Source: Pseudomonas chlororaphis subsp. chlororaphis (GTDB lineage: Bacteria; Pseudomonadota; Gammaproteobacteria; Pseudomonadales; Pseudomonadaceae). Taken from it: a DNA stretch of 64,000 bases. A model generated the notes under the pieces. That model did no database searches and was not told the DNA's origin. It saw only the letters and a list, made by a program, of their open reading frames with translations. A program made the translations under genes and the position numbers. The stretch lies in NCBI RefSeq assembly GCF_003945765.1, contig NZ_CP027712.1, positions 1,798,001 through 1,862,000 on the forward strand, written 5' to 3'. Of this stretch, positions 17,639 to 26,222 are shown piece after piece; position 1 is the stretch's first letter; each line of letters begins with the position of its first letter.

Positions 17639-18501
17639 GTGGCCTGAAGGTACTGGTCACCGGGGCCAGCGGGTTTGTCGGCCGGCATCTGGTCGCCGCC
17701 TTGCTGGCCCGCGGCTGCCAAGTGCGGGCGCTGGCCCGTGACCCACAAAAGCTGGCCGCCATGCCCTGGGCTGGAGCGGTGGAGCGGGTGGCCGCGGACG
17801 TGCATGCCGCCGACACCGATATCGCCGCCCTGGTCGAGGGCGTCGATGCCCTGGCGCACCTGGCCTGGCCGGGGCTGCCGAATTACAAGGCGCTGTTCCA
17901 CTTCGAGCACAACCTGATGGCCGACTACCGGTTCATCAAGGTCGCGGTCGAAGCGGGCGTGCCCCAGGTCATGATCACCGGCACCTGTTTCGAATACGGT
18001 ATGCAGAGCGGTCCGCTCGACGAGCAGACGCCGGCGCAGCCGAGCAATCCCTATGGGTTGGCCAAGCACAGCCTGCGGCTGTTCTTGGAAAACCTGCAGC
18101 AGCAACTGCCTTTCACCCTGCAATGGGCGCGGCTGTTCTACCTGCATGGCGCCGGGCAGAACCCCAACAGCCTGCTGGCCGCCCTGGACCGGGCGATCGA
18201 CGCCGGCGATGCGGTGTTCGACATGTCCGCCGGCGAACAGCTGCGCGATTACCTGGCCATCGAAGACGCCGCCGCCAGCCTGGCGGCGTTGCTGCAACGG
18301 CGGGATTTTTCCGGGGTGGTCAACTGTTCCAGCGGCCAGCCGATATCGGTTCGTGCGCTGGTCGAGCGACGGGTGCGCGAGCGCGGCTCGATGATCCGCC
18401 TGAACCTGGGGCATTACCCCTATCCCGCCCACGAACCCATGGCGTTCTGGGGGGCGAACGAGCGCCTGCAACAACTATTGGGAGCAGAACATGGGGCATG
18501 A
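17635..18501 (+). CDS. NAD-dependent epimerase/dehydratase, probable 4-ketoreductase
   Basis: Extended short-chain dehydrogenase, 288 residues. The cofactor loop GASGFVG lies at 10-16 and the catalytic pair sits in NPYGLAKHS. In operon position it would reduce the C4 ketone of the methylated CDP-sugar, finishing the donor. The GTG at 17635 overlaps the previous stop (GTGA). The alternative upstream start lies in the previous gene and adds unrelated residues. Stereochemistry cannot be read from the sequence. Confidence 0.82.
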   Translation: MSGLKVLVTGASGFVGRHLVAALLARGCQVRALARDPQKLAAMPWAGAVERVAADVHAADTDIAALVEGVDALAHLAWPGLPNYKALFHFEHNLMADYRFIKVAVEAGVPQVMITGTCFEYGMQSGPLDEQTPAQPSNPYGLAKHSLRLFLENLQQQLPFTLQWARLFYLHGAGQNPNSLLAALDRAIDAGDAVFDMSAGEQLRDYLAIEDAAASLAALLQRRDFSGVVNCSSGQPISVRALVERRVRERGSMIRLNLGHYPYPAHEPMAFWGANERLQQLLGAEHGA

Positions 18502-19561
18502 GTTGTATCGGGTCATGGACCTGCCGGTGCTGCAGAATCGCACCTTCGCCGACGCGCAGAGCGCCAGGGCGTCGGCCTGTGCCGACATGGTGCTGGTGCA
18601 GGACGAGGAGAGCGGCCTGATCTTCAACCAGGCCTTCGACCCCGACAAGCTGAGCTACGACAGCGATTACCAGAACGAGCAGGCCCACTCGGCGCAGTTC
18701 CAGCGTCACCTGCTGGATGTCGAGGGCATCATCGCCCGGCATTTCAAGGGCCGCGAGCTGATCGAGGTCGGTTGCGGCAAGGGCTATTTCCTTGAGCTGC
18801 TGCGTGAGCGGGGCTATCGCATCACTGGCATCGACCCGGCCTACGAAGGCGATAACGCCGATGTGATCAAGGCGCCCTTTACCTCTGGCCTGGGCCTGTC
18901 GGCCGATGCCGTGGTGTTGCGCCATGTGCTGGAGCATATTGCCGACCCGCGGGCGTTCCTGGCACAGATGGCCGAGGCCAACCAGGGCGGGCGGATCTAC
19001 ATCGAAGTGCCGTGCTTCGACTGGATCGTCGAGCATCGCGCCTGGTTCGATGTGTTCTACGAGCACGTCAACTACTTCCGCCTGGACGACCTGCGGCGGA
19101 TGTTCGGCACCGTGCACGAAGCCGGCCACCTGTTCGGCGGCCAGTACCTGTACGTGGTGGCCGACCTCGGCACCTTGCGCGAGCCTGGCAAGACACCGGT
19201 CGAGCGCCTCGAGATGCCACTGGATTTCACCGCCAGCCTTGAGCGCGCCAAGCAGATCATCCAGGCCCAACCCGAGGCGGGCTCGGCGATCTGGGGCGCG
19301 TCTTCCAAGGGTGTGATCTATTCGTTGTTCCTGCAGCGCGCGGGCATTTCGGTGGACCAGGTGGTGGATATCAATCCGGCCAAGCAGGGCCGTTATCTGC
19401 CCCTGAGCGGCGCCCGTGTGTCATCCCCCGAAGAGGTCATGGCGACCTTGCCCGAGGGCGCCCACCTGTTTGTGATGAATTCCAACTATCTCGACGAAAT
19501 CAAGCGCATGACCGATGGGCGTTATGTCTATCACGCAGTCGACAGCGCTTCGTTCAAATGA
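18491..19561 (+). CDS. Class I SAM-dependent methyltransferase with C-methyltransferase C-terminal domain
   Basis: 356 residues. SAM site IEVGCGKGYFLELL (91-104), then RHVLEHIADPRAFL, and a C-terminal domain (SAIWGASSKGVIYSLFLQRAG) like that of the upstream C-methyltransferase. It therefore looks like a divergent paralogue. It lacks the N-terminal zinc cysteines, and the catalytic motif YHEH is reduced to YEH (190-192). It may methylate a different position or a different sugar. It overlaps the preceding reductase by 11 bases. Confidence 0.75.
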   Translation: MGHELYRVMDLPVLQNRTFADAQSARASACADMVLVQDEESGLIFNQAFDPDKLSYDSDYQNEQAHSAQFQRHLLDVEGIIARHFKGRELIEVGCGKGYFLELLRERGYRITGIDPAYEGDNADVIKAPFTSGLGLSADAVVLRHVLEHIADPRAFLAQMAEANQGGRIYIEVPCFDWIVEHRAWFDVFYEHVNYFRLDDLRRMFGTVHEAGHLFGGQYLYVVADLGTLREPGKTPVERLEMPLDFTASLERAKQIIQAQPEAGSAIWGASSKGVIYSLFLQRAGISVDQVVDINPAKQGRYLPLSGARVSSPEEVMATLPEGAHLFVMNSNYLDEIKRMTDGRYVYHAVDSASFK

Positions 19562-19580
19562 CGTTTATTGAGACCCGACC

Positions 19581-20318
19581 ATGACCGACAACAGCATTAT
19601 CCAAGCCTTCGAAGCCGAGTGTCAGGAGCAGATCCGCGCCCAGGGCGAAGACCAGAAACTCAGGGGCCTGGCGCGCGACTTCTTCAACGAGTCCGCCGGC
19701 CACAAGTACAGCTATCACTTCTCCTGGATGGGCCGCCCGATCATCCAGCTGCCCCAGGACATGATGGCCATGCAGGAGATCATCTGGCGGGTCAAGCCGG
19801 ACCTGGTGATCGAATGCGGCATCGCCCACGGCGGCTCGATCATCTACTACGCCTCGCTGCTCGAACTGCAGGGCCACGGCGAAGTGCTGGGCATCGACCT
19901 GGATATCCGCGCCCATAACCGCGAAGCCATCGAAAGCCATCCGATGAGCAAGCGCATCAAGATGATCGAAGGTTCGAGCATCGACCCGGCAATCGCCGCC
20001 AAGGTGCGCGCCGCCGCCGAAGGCAAAAAAGTGATTCTGGTACTCGACTCCAACCACACCCACGAGCACGTGCTCGAAGAGCTACGCCTGTATGCGCCGC
20101 TGGTGTCGGTGGACAGCTACTGCGTGGTGATGGACACCGTGGTCGAGGACATGCCGGCGGACTTCTTCCCGGACCGTCCATGGGGCCCGGGTGACAACCC
20201 GAAAACCGCGGTCTGGGCCTACCTGGAAGAGAACCGCGACTTCGAGATCGACTACCAGATGCAGAACAAGCTGCTGATCACCGTGGCGCCGGATGGCTAT
20301 CTGCGTCGCGTTCGTTGA
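19581..20318 (+). CDS. CmcI/rhamnosyl O-methyltransferase family protein
   Basis: 245 residues, of the family often labelled cephalosporin hydroxylase. Its characterised members include SAM-dependent sugar O-methyltransferases. SAM-site region VIECGIAHGGSIIYYASLL; metal/SAM segment VLDSNHTHEHVLEELRLYAPL; C-terminal WGPGDNPKTAVWAYLEENRD. It probably O-methylates the flagellin glycan or its donor. It begins 19 bases after the previous gene; fgt2 starts 50 bases further on. Confidence 0.8.
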   Translation: MTDNSIIQAFEAECQEQIRAQGEDQKLRGLARDFFNESAGHKYSYHFSWMGRPIIQLPQDMMAMQEIIWRVKPDLVIECGIAHGGSIIYYASLLELQGHGEVLGIDLDIRAHNREAIESHPMSKRIKMIEGSSIDPAIAAKVRAAAEGKKVILVLDSNHTHEHVLEELRLYAPLVSVDSYCVVMDTVVEDMPADFFPDRPWGPGDNPKTAVWAYLEENRDFEIDYQMQNKLLITVAPDGYLRRVR

Positions 20319-20368
20319 ATTCAATGGTTTGCAGGTAACAGCACTTTGCCGGTTGTGGGGAAACACTG

Positions 20369-23317
20369 ATGCAGGTTCAAGACAAGGCTCAAAACACTAG
20401 CGCACCGTTGAGCGAGCGTTTCACGCTGGTGGTGATGTCCCACAATCGCAAGGCGTTCTTGCGCCGTACCTTGCAGTACTACAGCACCTACCCCTGCAAG
20501 ATCCTGGTGCTGGACTCTTCGCTGCACGCCGACGAAAGCCTGGTCGGGCAGTTCCCTCAGGTCGACTACCGGCATCTGCCGCACTACACCTACAAGGGCC
20601 TGCAGGACAAGCTGACCTACGGTGTCGGGCAGGTGACGACGCCGTACATGGTGTTTGCCGCCGACGACGACTTCCTGCTGCATGGCGCGCTGACCGAGTC
20701 GGTGGAGTTTCTCGAAGCCAACCCCGACTACGGCCTGTGCCATGGCTACGGGATGATGTACCTGGCCCGCGCCGCCGAGGTGAACTACTACCGGCGCGAT
20801 TGCCGGGTGATCGAGGACTACGCCTCGGAAGATGCCGGCGAGCGGGTCATGGCGTTCATGAGCCATTTCCTGCCGCCGTTCTACGCGGTGACCCGCACCG
20901 ATCTGCTGCAACAGTGGTACAGCCTGCTGCCGCCGGGGACCAGTTTCGAATGGCAGGAGATCGGCCATACCTTCTTCCTGCTGGCCTCGGCCAAGGCGCG
21001 GATCCTGCCGATCCCGTTCGCCGTGCGGGAAGTCAACTACAACGCCTCGGAGCACAACACCGATGTATTGACGGTGCTGACCTACGGCGACGCCAAGTCG
21101 GTGGCCCAGCGCGAGGCGTTCGCCGGGTTCCTGGCATCGTTGCCTACCGGCTTGAGCGGCCTGGACCCACAGCGGGCCAAACAGATTGCCCTGGACAGCT
21201 TCACGGCCATGGCCGAGTGCCTGCTCACCGGGCGCTCGCTCAACGGCAAGATGATTTTCCGTTCGGCCTGGCTCGAGCCGGGGGCCGAGCCGGTGCGTTC
21301 GTTCGGCCCGGAACAGTTCGTCGAGATGCCGTTCTACAACAAGCCGATGTTCGACCTGTTGACCGAATTCGAATTCCTCATGCATGGGATGCCGGCCGGC
21401 CGCCTGCAACTGCAGGAGCTCGAAGGCGTGTTGCTCAAGCAGCAGGAACTGATGCAGGTACAACCCAACGACACCGACCGTACCCTGCGCAGCCGCCTGT
21501 GGGAGGCGCTGTCGTGCAACCTGTTCAACCTCGAAGTGGTCCGCCGCCTGGCGGCCTCGCTGCAGGCTTGCAATGGGCAAGATCCCCAGGAGCAGGACGA
21601 TGCCCGCAAGCTGCAGGCCTGGGCCGAGCGCCTGGCGTCGCTGCCTTTCCAGGACAGCCCGGGGCTGCTGGAGAACATGCCTTCGGGGCGCCTGCTGAAG
21701 TGGCTGGAGGCGCGTAACCCCGAGGTGCAGCAGCTCAAGGCGATCAACGAGCACCTGGCCCGGCACAACGGTGGCCCGAGCTTCGGCATCCTGCTGCTCG
21801 ACCTCGACGCGGACATGGTCAAGCTGCAGGCGACCTTCGACAGCCTGGTCAACGGCCATTGCCGGTCCTTCCAGGTGGTGGTCTTCACCACGGGCGACCT
21901 GCCAGCGACCACCACCGCCCAGGACACCGTGCATTTCGTCAAGGTCAGCACCAGCAACTATGTGGAGCGCATCAACCAGGTCGCGGCGCAATCCTCCCGC
22001 GACTGGTTGCTCCTGGCCCGTGCCGGCGAGCGTTTCACAGCCAGCGGCCTGTTGCGCGCCAGCCTGGAACTGCTCGGCGCCGAAGGTTGCCGCGCGGTGG
22101 CCATGGATGAAATCCACTACGGCGCCGATGGCGCGCTGAAGGATGTGTTCCGCCCGGGCATCAACCTTGACCTGCTGCAAAGCGTGCCGGACCTGATGGC
22201 CGGCCACTGGCTGATTCGCCGTGATGTACTGGTGGCCGCCGGTGGTTATTCGACGGCCTTTCCACAGGCCATGGAATACGACCTGCTGCTGCGCCTGATC
22301 GAAGACGGCGGGTTGGCCGGCCTGGCCCATCTGGCCGAACCGCTGTTGATCGGCCAGGCCGCGACGGTGGAGGAGAACACCCAACAAAGCCAGGCGTTGA
22401 CCCGTCATCTGGGCAACCGTGGCTACCGGGCCCAGGTCAGCGCGGCGCAGCCTGGGGTCTACCAGATCAACTACGGCCATGCCGAGCGTCCGCTGGCCTC
22501 GATCATCCTGCGCAGCGAGGACAACCTGGAGCAGTTGCAGCGTTGCCTGGTCAGCGTGCTGCAACGCACGCGCTACCAGCGCTACGAAGTGGTCATCGCC
22601 GACAACCATAGCCAGTCCGAAGAGTTGGCCAGCTGGCTCGCCAGCCTGGAGCAGAAGGGCGATCGTATCCGCGTGCTGCGCAGCCCGCGGCGCCTGAGCG
22701 CCTCGGCGCTGTACAATGCGGCGAGCCAGGAGGCCCGGGGCGAATACCTGGTGCTGCTGGCGGCCGACGGCGAAGTGGTCAATGCCGACTGGATGGAGAG
22801 CCTGCTCAATCAGGCGCAGCGGCCGGAGGTAGGGATTGTCGGCGCGCGCCTGGTCGACGCCAAGGGCGCGACCACCTCGGCTGGCCTGGTTCTCGGGTTG
22901 AACGGGCATCTGGGGGCGGCGTTCGCCGGTGAGCCGAAAGGCGCCAGCGGCTACCTGAACGGCTTGCTCGCCGAGCAGGACTATTCGGCGGTCTCCGGCA
23001 CCTGCCTGATGATTCGCAAGGACGTCTATAACGCTGTCGGTGGCCTGGACGAAGAACACTTCGCCGAGGCATTCGCTGATGTCGACCTGTGCCTGAAAGT
23101 GGCCGATGCCGGCCTGTTGACGGTCTGGACCCCGCAGGTGCAGATCCTCCATCCGGGCATCCTGGCGGACGCTACCCAGGTCGCGGCGGCGCTGCGTGAC
23201 AAATGGCAGGCGCGCTTCGAACACGATGTGGCCTACAACCAGAACCTGAGCCGGACCGGCAAGGGCTTCACTCCTGGCGCTCCTGCCAGTGTCGACTGGG
23301 CGCAACTGATTGCATAA
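20369..23317 (+). CDS. fgt2: Large multi-domain glycosyltransferase, Fgt2-like (flagellin glycosylation)
   Basis: 982-residue protein, similar in length and position to Fgt2 of P. syringae, a flagellin glycosyltransferase. Module 1 (about 15-270: TLVVMSHNRKAFLRRTLQYY, Asp99-101 in FAADDD) is a family 2-like domain. A helical linker follows (about 300-470). Modules 2 (about 470-680) and 3 (about 700-930) are paralogous to modules 2 and 3 of Fgt1 and lack a clear DxD. Unlike Fgt1 it has no GT-B domain. It lies between the CDP-sugar and pseudaminic acid gene sets, so its donor cannot be decided from position. Confidence 0.8.
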   Translation: MQVQDKAQNTSAPLSERFTLVVMSHNRKAFLRRTLQYYSTYPCKILVLDSSLHADESLVGQFPQVDYRHLPHYTYKGLQDKLTYGVGQVTTPYMVFAADDDFLLHGALTESVEFLEANPDYGLCHGYGMMYLARAAEVNYYRRDCRVIEDYASEDAGERVMAFMSHFLPPFYAVTRTDLLQQWYSLLPPGTSFEWQEIGHTFFLLASAKARILPIPFAVREVNYNASEHNTDVLTVLTYGDAKSVAQREAFAGFLASLPTGLSGLDPQRAKQIALDSFTAMAECLLTGRSLNGKMIFRSAWLEPGAEPVRSFGPEQFVEMPFYNKPMFDLLTEFEFLMHGMPAGRLQLQELEGVLLKQQELMQVQPNDTDRTLRSRLWEALSCNLFNLEVVRRLAASLQACNGQDPQEQDDARKLQAWAERLASLPFQDSPGLLENMPSGRLLKWLEARNPEVQQLKAINEHLARHNGGPSFGILLLDLDADMVKLQATFDSLVNGHCRSFQVVVFTTGDLPATTTAQDTVHFVKVSTSNYVERINQVAAQSSRDWLLLARAGERFTASGLLRASLELLGAEGCRAVAMDEIHYGADGALKDVFRPGINLDLLQSVPDLMAGHWLIRRDVLVAAGGYSTAFPQAMEYDLLLRLIEDGGLAGLAHLAEPLLIGQAATVEENTQQSQALTRHLGNRGYRAQVSAAQPGVYQINYGHAERPLASIILRSEDNLEQLQRCLVSVLQRTRYQRYEVVIADNHSQSEELASWLASLEQKGDRIRVLRSPRRLSASALYNAASQEARGEYLVLLAADGEVVNADWMESLLNQAQRPEVGIVGARLVDAKGATTSAGLVLGLNGHLGAAFAGEPKGASGYLNGLLAEQDYSAVSGTCLMIRKDVYNAVGGLDEEHFAEAFADVDLCLKVADAGLLTVWTPQVQILHPGILADATQVAAALRDKWQARFEHDVAYNQNLSRTGKGFTPGAPASVDWAQLIA

Positions 23318-23347
23318 GCCTGGCTGACAGGAAAAAGGACTCAAGAC

Positions 23348-24349
23348 ATGTTCAACGGCAAATCGATTTTCATCTCTGGCGGCACCGGCTCGTTCGGGCG
23401 CAATTTCATCCGGCGCCTGCTGGAGCAATACCAGCCCAAGCGGGTGGTGGTGTTCTCCCGCGATGAACTGAAACAGTACGAAATGCAGCAGACCTTCAAT
23501 GCGCCCTGCATGCGTTATTTCCTCGGCGATGTGCGTGACGCCGAGCGTCTGCGCCAGGCCATGCGCGGGATCGACTATGTGGTGCACGCTGCGGCCCTGA
23601 AACAGGTGCCGGCGGCGGAATACAACCCCACCGAGTGCATCCGCACCAACGTCAACGGCGCGGAAAACATCATTGCCGCGGCCATCGACAACGGCGTGAA
23701 GAAAGTCATCGCCCTGTCCACCGACAAAGCGGCGAGCCCGGTCAACCTGTACGGCGCGACCAAGCTGCTGTCGGACAAGCTGTTCGTCGCGGCGAACAAT
23801 ATCGCCGGCGACCAGCCGACCCGTTTTGCCGTGGTGCGCTACGGCAACGTAGCCGGTTCCCGGGGCTCGGTGGTGCCGTTTTTCAGCCAGCTGATCGCCG
23901 AAGGCGCCCGCGAGTTGCCGATCACCGACGCGCGCATGACCCGTTTCTGGATCACCCTGGATCACGGGGTGCAGTTCGTGCTCGACAGCTTCTCGCGCAT
24001 GCATGGCGGTGAAGTCTTCGTGCCGAAGATTCCGTCGATCCGGATCGTCGACCTGGCGCGCGGCATGGCGCAAAACCTGCCGCACAAGCAGGTGGGCATT
24101 CGTCCGGGGGAAAAACTCCACGAGCTGATGGTGCCGCTGGATGACGCGCGCATGACCCTGGAGTTCGCCGATCACTACACCATCCAGCCGTCGATCCGCT
24201 TTACCAACGTCAATGTCGATTTCGCCGTGGATGGCCTGGGCGAGCGCGGGCGACCGGTGGACGAGCAATTCGAATACCGCTCCGACACCAATCCGCATTT
24301 CCTCTCGGTGGGCCAGATCGCCGAGCTGCATGCCAGGTTGCCGGCATGA
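23348..24349 (+). CDS. pseB: UDP-N-acetylglucosamine 4,6-dehydratase (inverting), PseB
   Basis: First step of pseudaminic acid synthesis: dehydrates and C5-epimerises UDP-GlcNAc. 333 residues, usual length. Cofactor loop SGGTGSFG at 10-17; the PseB/FlaA1 signatures AALKQVPAAEYNPTECIRTN and STDKAASPVNLYGATKL; and ARGMAQNLPHKQVGIRPGEK near the C-terminus. An AAAAAGGA ribosome site precedes the ATG. It starts a chain of four-base overlaps running to pseI. Confidence 0.96.
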   Translation: MFNGKSIFISGGTGSFGRNFIRRLLEQYQPKRVVVFSRDELKQYEMQQTFNAPCMRYFLGDVRDAERLRQAMRGIDYVVHAAALKQVPAAEYNPTECIRTNVNGAENIIAAAIDNGVKKVIALSTDKAASPVNLYGATKLLSDKLFVAANNIAGDQPTRFAVVRYGNVAGSRGSVVPFFSQLIAEGARELPITDARMTRFWITLDHGVQFVLDSFSRMHGGEVFVPKIPSIRIVDLARGMAQNLPHKQVGIRPGEKLHELMVPLDDARMTLEFADHYTIQPSIRFTNVNVDFAVDGLGERGRPVDEQFEYRSDTNPHFLSVGQIAELHARLPA

Positions 24350-25518
24350 TTCCCTATGGGCGCCAGAGTCTCGACCAGGCGGACATCGATGCGGTGGTCG
24401 CGGTGCTGCGGTCCGACTGGCTGACCCAGGGGCCGACCATCGAACGCTTCGAGCAGGCCATGGCCGCTCGCTGCGAGGCCGGCCATGGCGTGGCGGTGTG
24501 CAATGCCACGGCGGCCTTGCACATCGCCTGCCTGGCCGCCGGTCTGGGGCCGGGAGACCGGCTCTGGACCACGCCCAATACCTTCCTCGCCTCGGCCAAC
24601 TGCGGACGTTATTGCGGCGCCGAAGTGGACTTCGTCGATATCGACCCGCACACCTGGAACATGGATGCCCGGGCGTTGGCGCACAAGCTCGAGGCCGCCG
24701 AACGCACGGGCAGACTGCCCAAGGTGGTGGTGGCGGTGGCGTTTTCTGGGCAAAGCTGCGACATGCGGGCCATGGCGCAACTGGCGCAGCGTTATGGCTT
24801 CGTGCTGATCGAGGATGCCTCCCACGCGGTGGGCGCGTCCTATGCCGGCCGGCCGGTGGGCTGCGGCGAATTTGCGGCGATGACGGTGTTCAGCTTTCAT
24901 CCGGTGAAAATCATCACCAGCGCCGAGGGCGGCATGGTCCTGACCAACAGCCCGCAACTGGCGGACCATCTGCGCCGCTTGCGCAGCCACGGCATGACCC
25001 GCGACCCGGTGCAGATGACCGAGCCCAGCCACGGCCCCTGGTACTACCAGCAGACCGAGCTGGGTTTCAATTACCGCATCACCGACCTGCAGGCGGCACT
25101 GGGCTTGTCCCAGCTGGACAAGCTCGACGCTTTCATTGCCCGGCGCCGGCAGCTGGCGGCCCGTTATGACCGCCTGCTGGCCGATCTGCCGCTGACCCTG
25201 CCGCAGGCTCAGGAGCAGGCGCAGTCGGCCTGGCATCTGTACGTGGTGCGCCTGCAGCCCGAGCGCATCCACCGCACCCATCGCGAGGTGTTCGAGGCAT
25301 TGCGCGAGGCCGGGGTCGGGGTCAATCTGCATTACATCCCGGTGCATCTGCAGCCGTATTACCGCGATCTGGGATTCGCCGCGGGGGATTTCCCCGAGGC
25401 CGAGCGCTACTACGGCGAAGCCATCAGCCTGCCGCTGTTTCCGGCGCTGGACGATGAGCAGCAGACGTATGTGGTCGAGCAATTGCGCCAGCTTATCCAG
25501 GAGCCCGCCCAGCCTTGA
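24346..25518 (+). CDS. pseC: UDP-4-amino-4,6-dideoxy-L-AltNAc transaminase, PseC
   Basis: PLP-dependent sugar aminotransferase of the DegT/DnrJ/EryC1 family, 390 residues. The N-terminus IPYGRQSLDQADIDAVVAVL and the LTQGPTIERFEQ segment are typical. The PLP-binding lysine is Lys188 in FSFHPVKIITSAEGGMV. It aminates the PseB product with glutamate as amino donor. It overlaps pseB by ATGA. Confidence 0.96.
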   Translation: MIPYGRQSLDQADIDAVVAVLRSDWLTQGPTIERFEQAMAARCEAGHGVAVCNATAALHIACLAAGLGPGDRLWTTPNTFLASANCGRYCGAEVDFVDIDPHTWNMDARALAHKLEAAERTGRLPKVVVAVAFSGQSCDMRAMAQLAQRYGFVLIEDASHAVGASYAGRPVGCGEFAAMTVFSFHPVKIITSAEGGMVLTNSPQLADHLRRLRSHGMTRDPVQMTEPSHGPWYYQQTELGFNYRITDLQAALGLSQLDKLDAFIARRRQLAARYDRLLADLPLTLPQAQEQAQSAWHLYVVRLQPERIHRTHREVFEALREAGVGVNLHYIPVHLQPYYRDLGFAAGDFPEAERYYGEAISLPLFPALDDEQQTYVVEQLRQLIQEPAQP

Positions 25519-26222
25519 GTGCCATCGCGATCATTCCCGCCCGTGGCGGCAGCAAACGCATAGCGCGCAAGAACCTCAAGCCGTTCGACGGCGTGCCGAT
25601 GATTGCCCGCTCGATTGCCACGGCGCTGCGCTCCGGGTTGTTCGATCAGGTGCTGGTCAGTACCGACGACTCGGAGATCGCCGAGCTGGCCAGGGCCAGC
25701 GGCGCCACGGTGCCATTCATGCGTCCGGCCGAGCTGGCGGACGATTTCACCGGCACCGGGCCGGTGATCGTGCATGCTTTGCAGGCATTGCAGGAGCGTG
25801 GCGAGACTTTTGATTACGCCTGCTGCATTTACGCCACCGCGCCCTTGTTGCAACTGCGCTACCTGCGCCAGGGCTTGGCGGCGCTGGAGGCTCAGCCTGA
25901 AAAGTCCTTCGCCTTTTCCGTGTGCAGCTTTGCGTTTCCGGTGCAGCGCGCCCTGACCCTGGACGAGCAGGGCACGTTGACTGCGCTTTATCCGGAGTTT
26001 CGCAACACACGCTCCCAGGACCTGCCGACGGCCTATCAGGACGCCGGGCAGTTCTATTGGGGGCGCAGTGAGGCCTGGTTGCGCGGCGACCTGATGTTTT
26101 CCTCGCTCAGCCTGCCGGTGATCCTGCCGCGCCATCTGGTGCAGGACATCGACACCGAGGAAGACTGGCTGCGCGCGGAGTATCTATACGCGGCGCTGAA
26201 AGCCGGTGGAGAGCTGGAGTGA
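25515..26222 (+). CDS. pseF: Pseudaminic acid cytidylyltransferase, PseF
   Basis: Activates pseudaminic acid with CTP to CMP-Pse, the donor used by Maf-type transferases. 235 residues. Nucleotide loop AIIPARGGSKRIARKNLKPF at 4-23; VSTDDSEIAELARASGA; the C-terminal QDAGQFYWGR and QDIDTEEDW segments are diagnostic for PseF. The start is the rare TTG at 25515, overlapping the pseC stop (TTGA); no in-frame ATG or GTG lies nearby. Confidence 0.93.
   Translation: MSAIAIIPARGGSKRIARKNLKPFDGVPMIARSIATALRSGLFDQVLVSTDDSEIAELARASGATVPFMRPAELADDFTGTGPVIVHALQALQERGETFDYACCIYATAPLLQLRYLRQGLAALEAQPEKSFAFSVCSFAFPVQRALTLDEQGTLTALYPEFRNTRSQDLPTAYQDAGQFYWGRSEAWLRGDLMFSSLSLPVILPRHLVQDIDTEEDWLRAEYLYAALKAGGELE

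Noticed and set aside
20321..24331. 1336-residue open frame on the minus strand
   Set aside because: It is the antisense shadow of fgt2 and pseB in GC-rich DNA. The translation is Arg/His/Gln/Gly-rich with no family signature, and it overlaps two well-supported genes completely.
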